IMG/VR virus record: IMGVR_UViG_3300030012_001510
Span: 1-51,416 of that record
DNA: 51,416 nt
From: a virus
Strand: one strand, 5' to 3'
Shown here in pieces: positions 42,644 to 50,303 of the stretch (positions within the stretch are counted from its first letter, which is position 1; each line of letters begins with the position of its first letter). The notes below the pieces were generated by a model, which worked only from the letters and a program-made list of their open reading frames with translations, ran no database searches and was not told the origin of the DNA. Both the position numbers and the translations under genes were made by a program.

Positions 42644-44365
42644 TTATCCGTCACAAGCAATACAATCTTCACTCATAGCTTGTTGCGCTATATCACCACG
42701 TAGCACTGATTCAGTTCTAGTATAATATAAGGTTTTAATACCTTTTTTCCATGCTGACATATGCACTTGATTAATCCACTTTGGTGTGGCTACACTAGGA
42801 AACGCTAGGTTTAAACTAACAGACTGATCTATGTACTGTTGTCTTATACCAGCTTGATTTACTAGTTCGAGTTGATTGATCTCTTTAAACGTTTTAAAAA
42901 CGTCTTTAGCTGGTACATCGTGAGGTCCCATTGTAACCCCATCAAGCTCAGATAAACCTTGAACACTACCACCATCTGCCAGAATTTTATCCCAAGTTTC
43001 ATTTGTATTTATTTTAAGTTTTCTAAGTAATTTTAAAAGTGTAGGATTTTTTCTTATAAAAGTTCCTTTAGCAGACTGCTCTGTAAATACGTTTGCAGCC
43101 CATGGTTCTATTCCTGGCGAAATGTTTCCACTAAGCTTTGAATTACTAACAGTGGGAGCAATAGCCCTAAGGTGAGTATTACGATAACCACTACCAACAC
43201 ACCACAAAGGTTCACCATAAACTTCAGCAAGATCCATACTAGCGCGTTCAGACTCGATTTTAATTTGCGAAAATATTTTCCTAGTTTCAAACTGAGCAAG
43301 CAGACCTTCAAAAGGTATAGCTTTTTCTTGGAGATACGTGTGCCATCCAAGTACACCCAACCCAAGCGCTCGTCCTTTTGTAGCAGAACGAATGGCATTT
43401 TCAAAACCTCTAAGTCCTTTTGCTCTTTGAATAAATTCCTCCATAACGCCATCAAGAAACCACGTGGCGTGGTATATAAGGTTTGTTCCTTTCCATTCGT
43501 CATATTTAGCTAAGTTTAATGAAGACAAGCAACATACAAAGCTATGATTCTCGTCTGTGTGTAATGTAATCTCTGAACATATGTTTGTCATATGAACCTT
43601 TAAGCCATTGTCTTTGTAGGCTTTAGGGTTATTTTTATTTGTATTTCCTTTAAATAAGATGTAAGGTTCGCCAGTAGCTTTACGCTTTTGAAGTAATTTT
43701 CCCCAACGTTTTCTAGCGTCTCTATCTCCTTGTTCAATTTTACGCATAAACTTATCGCCAACGACAACGCACTGGTGCAAATTAAGTGATTGTCTATTGA
43801 CATCACCTTTGGGTTCACGTATTTCGAGCCACTCATCGAAATCGGGGTGATCAATGTTGATATTAACTGATGCAGCTCCTCGTCTGACAGATCCTTGATT
43901 AGTGGCAAGTATTGTTGAATCGTATATTTTACAAAACGGCACAACGCCATCACTTGTTCCATTTCCTGTTATTTTAGCGCCAGCGGGTCTAATTTGATTT
44001 ATACCAATGCCAACTCCACCGCCGTGCTTAGCGAGTAGCATCATCTCTAAGTTTTTACTTCCTATATCTTGTATACTATCTGCTACGTCTATACCAAAAC
44101 AACTAATAGGTAAACCACGATCTGTGCCAGTATTAGACAAAACAGGACTAGCGAGACAAAGCCAACCATTCCATATATACTCGAAGAAAGCTTCTGCAAG
44201 TTCTGGTTTATATAATCTTCTTGCGACTGTTTTAGCAACTCGCTGATAGGCTTCTCTAGGTGTTTCGCCATCAAGTAAATATCCTCCTGCGATAGTTTTT
44301 TTGTATACATCTGTGTCTCCCCACTTTGGGTAGTCTTCACCTTTTTTCCATTCATTATTCCACAT
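42644..44365 (-). CDS. nrdA: Ribonucleotide reductase, class I large subunit, without ATP cone
   Basis: 573 aa, shorter than typical NrdA (about 750 aa): the N-terminal ATP-cone activity site is missing, since the protein starts close to the catalytic barrel (SPVLSNTGTDRGLPISC). Active residues visible: C89 in LPISCF, N261-x-C263-x-E265 in MTNICSEI, C278 in VCCLSSLNL, tyrosine pair in TLYYTRTES, and C-terminal redox C568-x-x-C571 (EDCIACDG). It reduces NDPs to dNDPs with NrdB. Loss of the cone implies no dATP shut-off, useful during phage replication. Last gene of the leftward operon; start is one base past the upstream gene stop. Confidence 0.93.
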   Translation of the reverse strand: MWNNEWKKGEDYPKWGDTDVYKKTIAGGYLLDGETPREAYQRVAKTVARRLYKPELAEAFFEYIWNGWLCLASPVLSNTGTDRGLPISCFGIDVADSIQDIGSKNLEMMLLAKHGGGVGIGINQIRPAGAKITGNGTSDGVVPFCKIYDSTILATNQGSVRRGAASVNINIDHPDFDEWLEIREPKGDVNRQSLNLHQCVVVGDKFMRKIEQGDRDARKRWGKLLQKRKATGEPYILFKGNTNKNNPKAYKDNGLKVHMTNICSEITLHTDENHSFVCCLSSLNLAKYDEWKGTNLIYHATWFLDGVMEEFIQRAKGLRGFENAIRSATKGRALGLGVLGWHTYLQEKAIPFEGLLAQFETRKIFSQIKIESERASMDLAEVYGEPLWCVGSGYRNTHLRAIAPTVSNSKLSGNISPGIEPWAANVFTEQSAKGTFIRKNPTLLKLLRKLKINTNETWDKILADGGSVQGLSELDGVTMGPHDVPAKDVFKTFKEINQLELVNQAGIRQQYIDQSVSLNLAFPSVATPKWINQVHMSAWKKGIKTLYYTRTESVLRGDIAQQAMSEDCIACDG

Positions 44366-44366
44366 A

Positions 44367-44633
44367 TTATCTAATTAAGTGTGTTATCCAAGCCATAAGC
44401 CCATTAATATTTAACGCAACTAAGTTCCACTGTTTTCTAGCTGCAGTTTGTATCATTACACATATAAATCCAAATATATAAAGCTTAGGATCTATAGTCC
44501 ATTGTGCGGCTATTAAAAAACCAGCGCCCATGTAACCTATTCTAGTTGCTAGTCTTTCTTGTGGCGTCAGTCTTTTCTGTCTCACTAGACTTCTTAGCCA
44601 AGTTCTCTTTAAGCTTTTTGATTGCATCTTCAT
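44367..44633 (-). CDS. Small membrane protein next to nrdA
   Basis: 88 aa. Basic N-terminus, then hydrophobic segments at about 33-45 (GYMGAGFLIAAQW), 50-62 (LYIFGFICVMIQ) and a weaker one at 71-84. The segment LTPQERLATRIGYMGAGFLI suggests a real, conserved protein. It overlaps the previous gene by 92 bases and ends one base before nrdA. Function unknown; an inner-membrane protein. Confidence 0.55.
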   Translation of the reverse strand: MKMQSKSLKRTWLRSLVRQKRLTPQERLATRIGYMGAGFLIAAQWTIDPKLYIFGFICVMIQTAARKQWNLVALNINGLMAWITHLIR

Positions 44634-44781
44634 AATCAGGCATTAATTTAATTGTCTCTAAAGTTCCTACAGCTAAATCTTTTAAATAAGCATTTTCATC
44701 TAACAGCTGTTTAACTATATTTATTGTTGCTTGTATTTTTTTCTCTAGCAGATCTGTTCTGCTTTGCTTACTCCCTTTCAT
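44542..44781 (-). CDS. Small coiled-coil protein
   Basis: 79 aa, helical throughout: TDLLEKKIQATINIVKQLLD, AYLKDLAVGTLETIKLMPDY, EDAIKKLKENLAKKSSETEK. No hydrophobic segment. It overlaps the 39-aa gene upstream (14 bases) and the membrane protein downstream (92 bases), so these tiny genes are likely coupled. Function unknown. Confidence 0.5.
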   Translation of the reverse strand: MKGSKQSRTDLLEKKIQATINIVKQLLDENAYLKDLAVGTLETIKLMPDYEDAIKKLKENLAKKSSETEKTDATRKTSN

Positions 44782-44887
44782 ATAAGTCTTTTTCTATATC
44801 TTTTTCTGTTAAATCTATTCCTAAGTTTATTCCTTTTTCATAAACTCTGAGCCAATTACCAAATGTCTTCAAAGTCTTCTCCTTCAT
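44768..44887 (-). CDS. Tiny protein (39 aa) between nrdB and the coiled-coil gene
   Basis: ATG at 44887 lies within the last 32 bases of nrdB; the product is a charged helical peptide (KTFGNWLRVYEKGINLGIDL, TEKDIEKDLYERE). It overlaps the next start by 14 bases, which fits the overlapping style of this operon. A longer reading starting at 45043 would lie mostly inside nrdB and is not supported. Function unknown. Confidence 0.45.
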   Translation of the reverse strand: MKEKTLKTFGNWLRVYEKGINLGIDLTEKDIEKDLYERE

Positions 44888-45824
44888 TAGCCTTACTATA
44901 ATCCGTTGGCCGTATCGAGAAAAAATCAGTATGAGTGACCCCGCCGGTAAGATGATAGAACCAATCAAGATTATTTGCTGAATTTTTGTCATATGCGAAA
45001 TAGTTCCCAAGGTCAACATAACCCAGTTCCATAAGTTTTTCATTTGCTCTCTTTTTTATAAAATGTATAAGATCATTAGCTGATATACCTTCAATATCAC
45101 CCATCTCAAACATTTTGTTAATGTATTTAGTTTCTAGTAATACCATGGTTTCTGCAGCTTTTACTATATCTTCTCGACATAAATGTAGCAATTGGTTGTT
45201 TTCACTACACATATCGCGGAACAGCTTGCAACCCATTTTACTGTGTAAGCTTTCATCTCGAACCGACCATTTCATTTGCTGACCAATACCTTTCAGTAAA
45301 TTTCTTAGCTGAAAAGAATAAAGTACAGCAAAAGCAGAATACAAGCTAACGCCTTCCGCAAAAGCACTAAACACAGCAAGAGACTTGCCAATACCCACAG
45401 CATTGGATCCGTCGTACGCAACCAAGTTATCAAACCTTTCAGCCGTCGCAGGCTCGTGTAAAAATGCTTCATAATCCTCTAGTCCTAATGTTTCATTTAA
45501 ATAACTATATGCTACTGCATGTATCGTCTCTTGAGATCCAAACATCATAGCCATTTGCTGTATTTCATACTTTGGAAACCAGCTTACTACTTTTTGGGTC
45601 CAGTAATCAGAAACCGCGCACTCCGTCTGTGCGAAGCCCAGTAATATATTACCGACCAAGTTCTTTTCTTTATCATTTAATTTTTCGTTCCAGTCTTTAA
45701 CGTCTCCACTCATTGGTATTTCAGTATGTAACCAAAATGCTTGAGCTTGCTTTAACCAACCTTCTGTATAATACTCTGGATATTCAAAAGGTTTATACGG
45801 TATTCTTTTATCAAACAGCCCCAT
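44856..45824 (-). CDS. nrdB: Ribonucleotide reductase, class I small subunit
   Basis: 322 aa ferritin-like radical-generating subunit. Metal ligands and radical site line up: E68 (ECAVSDYW), E99 and H102 (QETIHAVAY), Y106 (equivalent of the radical tyrosine), E157 (FAEGVSLYS), E191 and H194 (RDESLH). The first ligand is Glu where many NrdB have Asp. The C-terminus EGEDFEDIW is the tail that docks on NrdA. It is separated from nrdA by three tiny genes rather than adjacent. Start codon shares its first base pair with the upstream stop (TAATG). Confidence 0.93.
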   Translation of the reverse strand: MGLFDKRIPYKPFEYPEYYTEGWLKQAQAFWLHTEIPMSGDVKDWNEKLNDKEKNLVGNILLGFAQTECAVSDYWTQKVVSWFPKYEIQQMAMMFGSQETIHAVAYSYLNETLGLEDYEAFLHEPATAERFDNLVAYDGSNAVGIGKSLAVFSAFAEGVSLYSAFAVLYSFQLRNLLKGIGQQMKWSVRDESLHSKMGCKLFRDMCSENNQLLHLCREDIVKAAETMVLLETKYINKMFEMGDIEGISANDLIHFIKKRANEKLMELGYVDLGNYFAYDKNSANNLDWFYHLTGGVTHTDFFSIRPTDYSKANEGEDFEDIW

Positions 45825-45967
45825 TAGTTATATATTTCTAGTGCTAAGTCAATAAAAGGTATGTATAGTACGTGTGTTGTTTGTTTATCTTCGTGATAAG
45901 ATCTCATTCCTAGTACTATGCCAGGATAAAAACCTAATGATAAACTCCATGATTTATTTTGTAACAT
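45824..45967 (-). CDS. Small conserved-looking protein (47 aa)
   Basis: 47 aa from ATG at 45967: SLSLGFYPGIVLGMRSYHED, then HVLYIPFIDLALEIYN. The beta-like aromatic text and exact TAATG coupling to nrdB make a real gene likely. Too short for most gene finders. Function unknown. Confidence 0.6.
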   Translation of the reverse strand: MLQNKSWSLSLGFYPGIVLGMRSYHEDKQTTHVLYIPFIDLALEIYN

Positions 45968-46106
45968 TTTTATTTAATATTAAAGGTGATTCATCTTTGT
46001 TTGTTGATACAAAATAGCATGTATCATTTTCTTCTACTAGTATTTCTTTGTTTTTAAATGTTTTAGGATATTTTTCTAAAACATAATCAATAACATTTGA
46101 TTCCAT
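45954..46106 (-). CDS. Small protein (50 aa)
   Basis: 50 aa from ATG at 46106: NVIDYVLEKYPKTFKNKEIL and NDTCYFVSTNKDESPLILNK. Overlaps its downstream neighbour by 14 bases and its upstream neighbour by 20. Contains a DESPLIL string similar to the SP motif, possibly by chance. Function unknown. Confidence 0.5.
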   Translation of the reverse strand: MESNVIDYVLEKYPKTFKNKEILVEENDTCYFVSTNKDESPLILNKNVTK

Positions 46107-46257
46107 ATCTATCTTGTATTTCTACTAATTCTTTATATTTTATTTTGCCTCGCGCTTCCCAACTCCAGTTCCACCACTTATCAATTTGACGCTCGGCATA
46201 TTTTTGTCTTGCTATCCTTTTCGCCTCGAAAGTATTAGCTTTATTGTTTCGTCGCAT
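46087..46257 (-). CDS. Small basic Trp-rich protein (56 aa)
   Basis: 56 aa from ATG at 46257: basic helix ANTFEAKRIARQKYAERQID followed by KWWNWSWEARGKIKYKELVE. Overlaps the nuclease gene end by 46 bases. No family recognised; maybe DNA-binding from its charge. Confidence 0.5.
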   Translation of the reverse strand: MRRNNKANTFEAKRIARQKYAERQIDKWWNWSWEARGKIKYKELVEIQDRYGIKCY

Positions 46258-46670
46258 TCTTTTTGATTTTGTGGTTTATATAGTGTGACGTTTGGAAACT
46301 GATTCATAACAAGTCTTTTAAATAATTTCCAACGCATTGGAAAAGACTCGTTAGCTCTACCTTTTGTTTCAATTATAAAATCATCGCCAATAAAATCAGG
46401 TGTGTATTTTATAGGCAGTATACGCTTGCAGCCGCGATTTTGGTATTTACCCTTACCATTGCTACATCTTTCATATACTTCGTTTTCAAAATGAAAACCA
46501 GCCAGTAAAACAAAAGTTTCTCCTTCGTATTTAGCTTTGATTTTTGCTTTTTTTAAAGCCATATACATATAACGCTCAAGGCCAGATGAAAAATTAATAC
46601 CATCATATGATACCTTCTTTGACTGTACTGGCCCGCGTTTACGCCTACGTTTATAAGATTTCTTCATCAT
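46212..46670 (-). CDS. Endonuclease I-like PD-(D/E)XK nuclease
   Basis: 152 aa. Catalytic pattern SSGLERYMYMAL (E32), KYTPDFIGDD (D92), IIETKGRANE (E101-x-K103): the spacing and S-G-L-E start match T7 endonuclease I (gp3)-type Holliday-junction resolvases, also similar to DUF1064-type proteins. It would resolve branched replicative DNA before packaging. An insertion with two Cys (ERCSNGKGKYQNRGCKR) just before the catalytic Asp is unusual. Basic N-terminus. Overlaps the upstream MazG-like gene by 20 bases. Confidence 0.7.
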   Translation of the reverse strand: MMKKSYKRRRKRGPVQSKKVSYDGINFSSGLERYMYMALKKAKIKAKYEGETFVLLAGFHFENEVYERCSNGKGKYQNRGCKRILPIKYTPDFIGDDFIIETKGRANESFPMRWKLFKRLVMNQFPNVTLYKPQNQKECDETIKLILSRRKG

Positions 46671-46932
46671 GAACTTCTATTTCTTCTATATCAAAACGAT
46701 TTATCATACACTCTTCAACCTCATCTTGCAAGCATCTTTTTGCTGCTTCAATATACAACAAGGCATCCATTAGCTCTTCTTGTACATCAACTAAAAAACG
46801 ATTAAGATCTTTTTCTTGACCTTCGATTTCTTGCATCATTGTAGCTCCGTATTTTTTTTGACCTACTAAACTACGTTCGTCCATTTTCTTTAGTACAGCT
46901 TGTACTATTGCGTCTTTAGTTTTTATCTTCAT
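46651..46932 (-). CDS. MazG-like nucleotide pyrophosphohydrolase-type protein
   Basis: 93 aa, all-helical: KTKDAIVQAVLKKMDERSLV, GQKKYGATMMQ, then FLVDVQEELMDALLYIEAAK containing an E-E-L-M-D motif like the metal-binding helix of MazG/dUTPase-type all-alpha NTP pyrophosphohydrolases. It would trim unwanted NTPs or nucleotide alarmones. Short, so possibly only half of the usual four-helix site. Overlaps both neighbours by 4 and 20 bases. Confidence 0.6.
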   Translation of the reverse strand: MKIKTKDAIVQAVLKKMDERSLVGQKKYGATMMQEIEGQEKDLNRFLVDVQEELMDALLYIEAAKRCLQDEVEECMINRFDIEEIEVHDEEIL

Positions 46933-47717
46933 ACCGTTTCTTTTACAAATGTTCCATTAAGCATTTTGCCTTTACGCATAGATATTTCAGTATAAGCTGA
47001 ATCAATACAGTCTTCAATCGTAAAACCTTCTAGGTGTGCTAAGTTTGTAAGCACTACAACCATATCGCCTATAGCATCTTGTATTTCAGGTTTATCTTGC
47101 TTTAGTATTGCTTGAGCTAACTCACCAGCTTCTTCTTGTAATTTTACATACTGAGTATGTGAGTTACCTTTCTCATACAAGCCTCTGTCTTTTGCCCATA
47201 TCCTTATAAGATCAAAACGAGTAGGCACTTTATCTACACTAGTGTCGTATTTTAACTCAGCTTTAGATTCATGATAAGGATTAAAGAAAGCTTCATAAAA
47301 AGCTTTATTGTATATATAACACCTTTTGTCATTATACATTGATTCTTTAACGTTAGCCATTATCCACAGAATATTTCGTTTAGTGATTTCAAACTGGCCA
47401 AATTCTGTATGCCAAGTAAGACCTATGTTATCATGCAATTGTCCTTTTAATTTATTAATTGGACAAGGGAAAGTTGAGGTTTGTTGTGTTGCGTTTATCT
47501 TCATTTTATTAAATAAGTTTTTATATAGTTTTCTATCGACCTTATAGCCGTAAGACTTTTGAAGTTCTATTTCACGGTCTGATATATAATCTATATCTTC
47601 TGACTGTTCAAGAACTTCATACTCATTCTCCTTATAGCCTTGTATAAGGGTAACTCTAGTATTAAGATCACGTGTAACACCGATCTTTTTACCTGGTATG
47701 TGGTATAAATAATACAT
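46929..47717 (-). CDS. GIY-YIG-like domain fused to MazG
   Basis: 262 aa. Residues 1-65 are GIY-YIG-like: YYLYHIPGKKIGVTRDLNTR, then a Glu helix (ISDREIELQKSYG). Residues about 190-262 are a clear MazG domain: LQEEAGELAQAILK (E195-E196...E199) and IQDAIGDMVVVLTNLAHLEG (D214...D218). The middle (70-175) is a spacer of unknown fold. MazG-type enzymes hydrolyse NTPs to NMP and pyrophosphate and may lower (p)ppGpp. The fused nuclease-like head is unusual. The ATG at 47717 is two bases past the upstream stop. Confidence 0.65.
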   Translation of the reverse strand: MYYLYHIPGKKIGVTRDLNTRVTLIQGYKENEYEVLEQSEDIDYISDREIELQKSYGYKVDRKLYKNLFNKMKINATQQTSTFPCPINKLKGQLHDNIGLTWHTEFGQFEITKRNILWIMANVKESMYNDKRCYIYNKAFYEAFFNPYHESKAELKYDTSVDKVPTRFDLIRIWAKDRGLYEKGNSHTQYVKLQEEAGELAQAILKQDKPEIQDAIGDMVVVLTNLAHLEGFTIEDCIDSAYTEISMRKGKMLNGTFVKETV

Positions 47718-47719
47718 AA

Positions 47720-48361
47720 TTATAATTTATCGTTATATAAGTGCATGTTATGTGCGTGGTGATAATACCAACCAATTGGTAAATTCAGTCTGTCTGCAAT
47801 CATTTTTTGTAATGATGAAAACTGATACTGATCATTACAGAAACCGTACCAGATGTCATTAGAACGCATATAGACAGACATACATAATTGTTTATCTATA
47901 ATTGTAAACTGAACTGCATAAGTACAAGGCGTATCTTTCTTGTATTTACTGTTTTCTTTAGCGTCATATATACTTATAGCAGCGTGTCTTGTGTCTTTAC
48001 AACATTTTAATTTTGCACAAACGTAATCTATTTGAGCATTGCGCTTCCATTGATAACCATAATTAGAATTTACATTGCCATGACTATCTGCCATATTGTA
48101 CCATATCGGTGGTATTTTACCATATAATTCACCAAGCTTTTTAATATTAGGATCACCAGATAAATACCATTGCCATTCAGCTTCTGCGTAATCTAATTTC
48201 CAGTTACGTTGTTTGTTTGATATATAATTATCTTGTGGATCTAATATATAAAAGCCACAATTAAACAAAGCTTTTGTATTTCCAAAGTCTGTTCCTTTAA
48301 TTATAATTTCGTTGAGTACAGCTTCATATGCTTCGTTAGCGTTTGTAAATGTGTTTTTCAT
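47720..48361 (-). CDS. Thymidylate synthase-like enzyme
   Basis: 213 aa, shorter than ThyA (about 264). Signature: AEAEWQWYLSG, NSNYGYQWKRN, RHAAISIYD, DTPCTYAVQF with catalytic C146, VYMRSNDIWYGFCNDQYQFS (R166-S-N-D169; N176 where ThyA binds dUMP), GWYYHHAHNMHLYND. Would methylate dUMP to dTMP with methylene-tetrahydrofolate; a hydroxymethylating variant (dUMP or dCMP) cannot be excluded. N-terminal region is short. Start overlaps the upstream gene by 26 bases. Adds to the dNTP supply with NrdA/NrdB. Confidence 0.75.
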   Translation of the reverse strand: MKNTFTNANEAYEAVLNEIIIKGTDFGNTKALFNCGFYILDPQDNYISNKQRNWKLDYAEAEWQWYLSGDPNIKKLGELYGKIPPIWYNMADSHGNVNSNYGYQWKRNAQIDYVCAKLKCCKDTRHAAISIYDAKENSKYKKDTPCTYAVQFTIIDKQLCMSVYMRSNDIWYGFCNDQYQFSSLQKMIADRLNLPIGWYYHHAHNMHLYNDKL

Positions 48362-48584
48362 AATAATATTTATAATATTCGTAAATCTTTTCCCATATCA
48401 AGCCTTTAATATAATGACTAGGATCTTCATGTGTTCTTCCGTTGTTTGTTATAACAATAGACCAACGTGTATCACTAATAGCTTTTGGTGCAATGTATAT
48501 TTTATTACGTATGCACCAAATATAAGCTTTAGTCTCAACTGATGTTGGATTATATGTTCCCATGTTTATCTTATTCCAAGGCAT
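48336..48584 (-). CDS. Hypothetical protein (82 aa)
   Basis: 82 aa, Trp/Tyr-rich: YIWCIRNKIYIAPKAISDTR, WSIVITNNGRTHEDPSHYIK, ending KIYEYYKYYYEKHIYKR. No family recognised. It is fitted exactly after the primase-helicase stop (start 48584, upstream stop 48585) and overlaps the thymidylate synthase start by 26 bases, so it is co-transcribed with them. Confidence 0.55.
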   Translation of the reverse strand: MPWNKINMGTYNPTSVETKAYIWCIRNKIYIAPKAISDTRWSIVITNNGRTHEDPSHYIKGLIWEKIYEYYKYYYEKHIYKR

Positions 48585-50294
48585 TTACTCCCAAGGCATT
48601 GGATCATCACTAATACTAATTGGTTCGTGTGGTATAAAACAACCAGACTTAGGTTCCCATTTAAAATATGCTTCAGCTCCGTTTTCACCGAGGTTTTGAA
48701 ACTTTACCTTAAGCACCTTAGCTTTGACTGTTTTTTCTTCATAATCCCGATGCACCAATATACCATGATAACTAGCGTCATACCATTCACCACCGCCTTT
48801 GATATTATACATCGTAGGTTCTTCAATCTTTCCATCTTTGTCTTTGTACATTTTAGTTGGGTGAGCAACTACAAAAACTAAAACGTCAAACTTTTTAGCA
48901 AACATTTCAATTTTAGTTAAGTACTCCATTGTATACCTATTGACATCTTCTGTTTTACAGTCTACATCTCTAACTTTATTAAATGGATCAATAACAAGGC
49001 ATTTAATACCTTTACGCTTAACTAGCTCAGCCCCTTTTTTAAGCACTGACTCTAGTGTGTATCGTTCCATGTCAATGTGAAAGAAGTTAGTGTTACAATG
49101 ATCAGCTACTTGATTCCATTTATCACCGTGTATATCTCTAGCTGTTGGCATGCCTTGCCAAACCTTACGCATTAACTTGTGTGCGTGAAGGTAAGTCGGC
49201 ACATTTTCCGGACTAGCAAACGCCGTTTTCCAGCCATAGTTTTGGTTATAGCCAACAACCATCTGATCGACAAAATCCGACTTGCCGCTACTCGGAATAC
49301 CAGTAACAGTAATAAACTGACCAGTGTAAGTTGAAAAGATGTTGTCAAAATTTTGAAGACCAACTTGATATCCTGGTTTAAACCCGTTACGTACAAAGTC
49401 CGTGACCTCGTCTTCAATGTCCCTAAATGTCGTGACATTTTCAAGCGGTACCGGTCTTGCGCTTGCAACACGCTCTGCCAATTTTTGTTTTCCATACTTT
49501 AATAAATATTCGTTAGCATCTTTACAATCATCAAATGTAGCTATGTAACATACTTCAGATCCTAATCTTCTTATAAGTTCTGCTTGTAACGCTAGACCAG
49601 CTTCGTCTGAATCTACAGCTAATATAATCTTATCCTTATCTTCAAAGTAGTCAATACAATTATCGAGATAATCTAGATTATTAGTATTTAATGTAGCGCC
49701 GTTTGGTACAGATATTGCATTTGTAATACCAGCTTCATGTAAAGCTAGCACATCCATCTCGCCTTCAACTATGACACAAGAGTCATAACCAACAGTGCTA
49801 TCAATGTTATAAAATACTTTTTCAGCTCCTTTAAATAATTTAAAGTTTTTTCTTCCGTCGCGATATTTAATGTTTATCAACTCACCGCCTATGAAATAAT
49901 TAAACTTTATAGTGTTCTCGGCTCTACCGGTTTGTGGCATATATTCAGATCCCTCGCCGACGTTTAAGTCAGCAAGGGTTTTCTGAGATATACCTCTTGA
50001 TTTAAACCATTCAACAACTTTGCTATCAGGTGGTTTGATAACCTCTTGTTTGGGTCTTTCATATACCTTAATAGTTTCACCTTTACGTTTGTATGTGTGA
50101 AGTTGAAAAGTTGTATTACAGTTGTGACAAGTTCCGAGACCCCGTTCCCAATCATAAGACGCGCATTTTGCCTTTTGATTTTTAGGTTTTCTAGTGTGCG
50201 AGCAAAGAGGACATATACCCTGCTTTTTCCCTTCTTCTAGCTTATGTTGATTGAACTCATCAATCAAAAATCCATTGATCTCTGTTGTCTGCAT
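48585..50294 (-). CDS. Primase-helicase, T7 gp4-like
   Basis: 569 aa, fusion of a primase and a DnaB-type helicase. Zinc site C28-x-x-C31 ... C56-x-x-C59; TOPRIM CVIVEGEMDVLALHEAG (E177) and ILAVDSDEAG (D228, D230); helicase Walker A TGIPSSGKSD (about 331-340) and Walker B KCLVIDPFNK; VFVVAHPTKM as the later motif. Primes lagging strands and unwinds DNA at the fork. Bases 49,172-49,495 (around Walker A) are more GC-rich (43% in 49201-49320 against 34% in 49501-49620). A 9-base AT gap separates it from ssb. Confidence 0.92.
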   Translation of the reverse strand: MQTTEINGFLIDEFNQHKLEEGKKQGICPLCSHTRKPKNQKAKCASYDWERGLGTCHNCNTTFQLHTYKRKGETIKVYERPKQEVIKPPDSKVVEWFKSRGISQKTLADLNVGEGSEYMPQTGRAENTIKFNYFIGGELINIKYRDGRKNFKLFKGAEKVFYNIDSTVGYDSCVIVEGEMDVLALHEAGITNAISVPNGATLNTNNLDYLDNCIDYFEDKDKIILAVDSDEAGLALQAELIRRLGSEVCYIATFDDCKDANEYLLKYGKQKLAERVASARPVPLENVTTFRDIEDEVTDFVRNGFKPGYQVGLQNFDNIFSTYTGQFITVTGIPSSGKSDFVDQMVVGYNQNYGWKTAFASPENVPTYLHAHKLMRKVWQGMPTARDIHGDKWNQVADHCNTNFFHIDMERYTLESVLKKGAELVKRKGIKCLVIDPFNKVRDVDCKTEDVNRYTMEYLTKIEMFAKKFDVLVFVVAHPTKMYKDKDGKIEEPTMYNIKGGGEWYDASYHGILVHRDYEEKTVKAKVLKVKFQNLGENGAEAYFKWEPKSGCFIPHEPISISDDPMPWE

Positions 50295-50303
50295 TTAATT
50301 TAA

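Noticed and set aside
43108-44355. Several 79-131 aa frames on both strands within nrdA
   Set aside because: They are shadows of nrdA, whose conserved motifs cover the region.
44888-45043. Extended 91-aa reading of the 39-aa gene with hydrophobic N-terminus
   Set aside because: The extra part is within nrdB in another frame; only the part after 44887 is free of it.
49172-49495. 107-aa frame inside the primase-helicase
   Set aside because: Overlaps the Walker A region in another frame; no start context.
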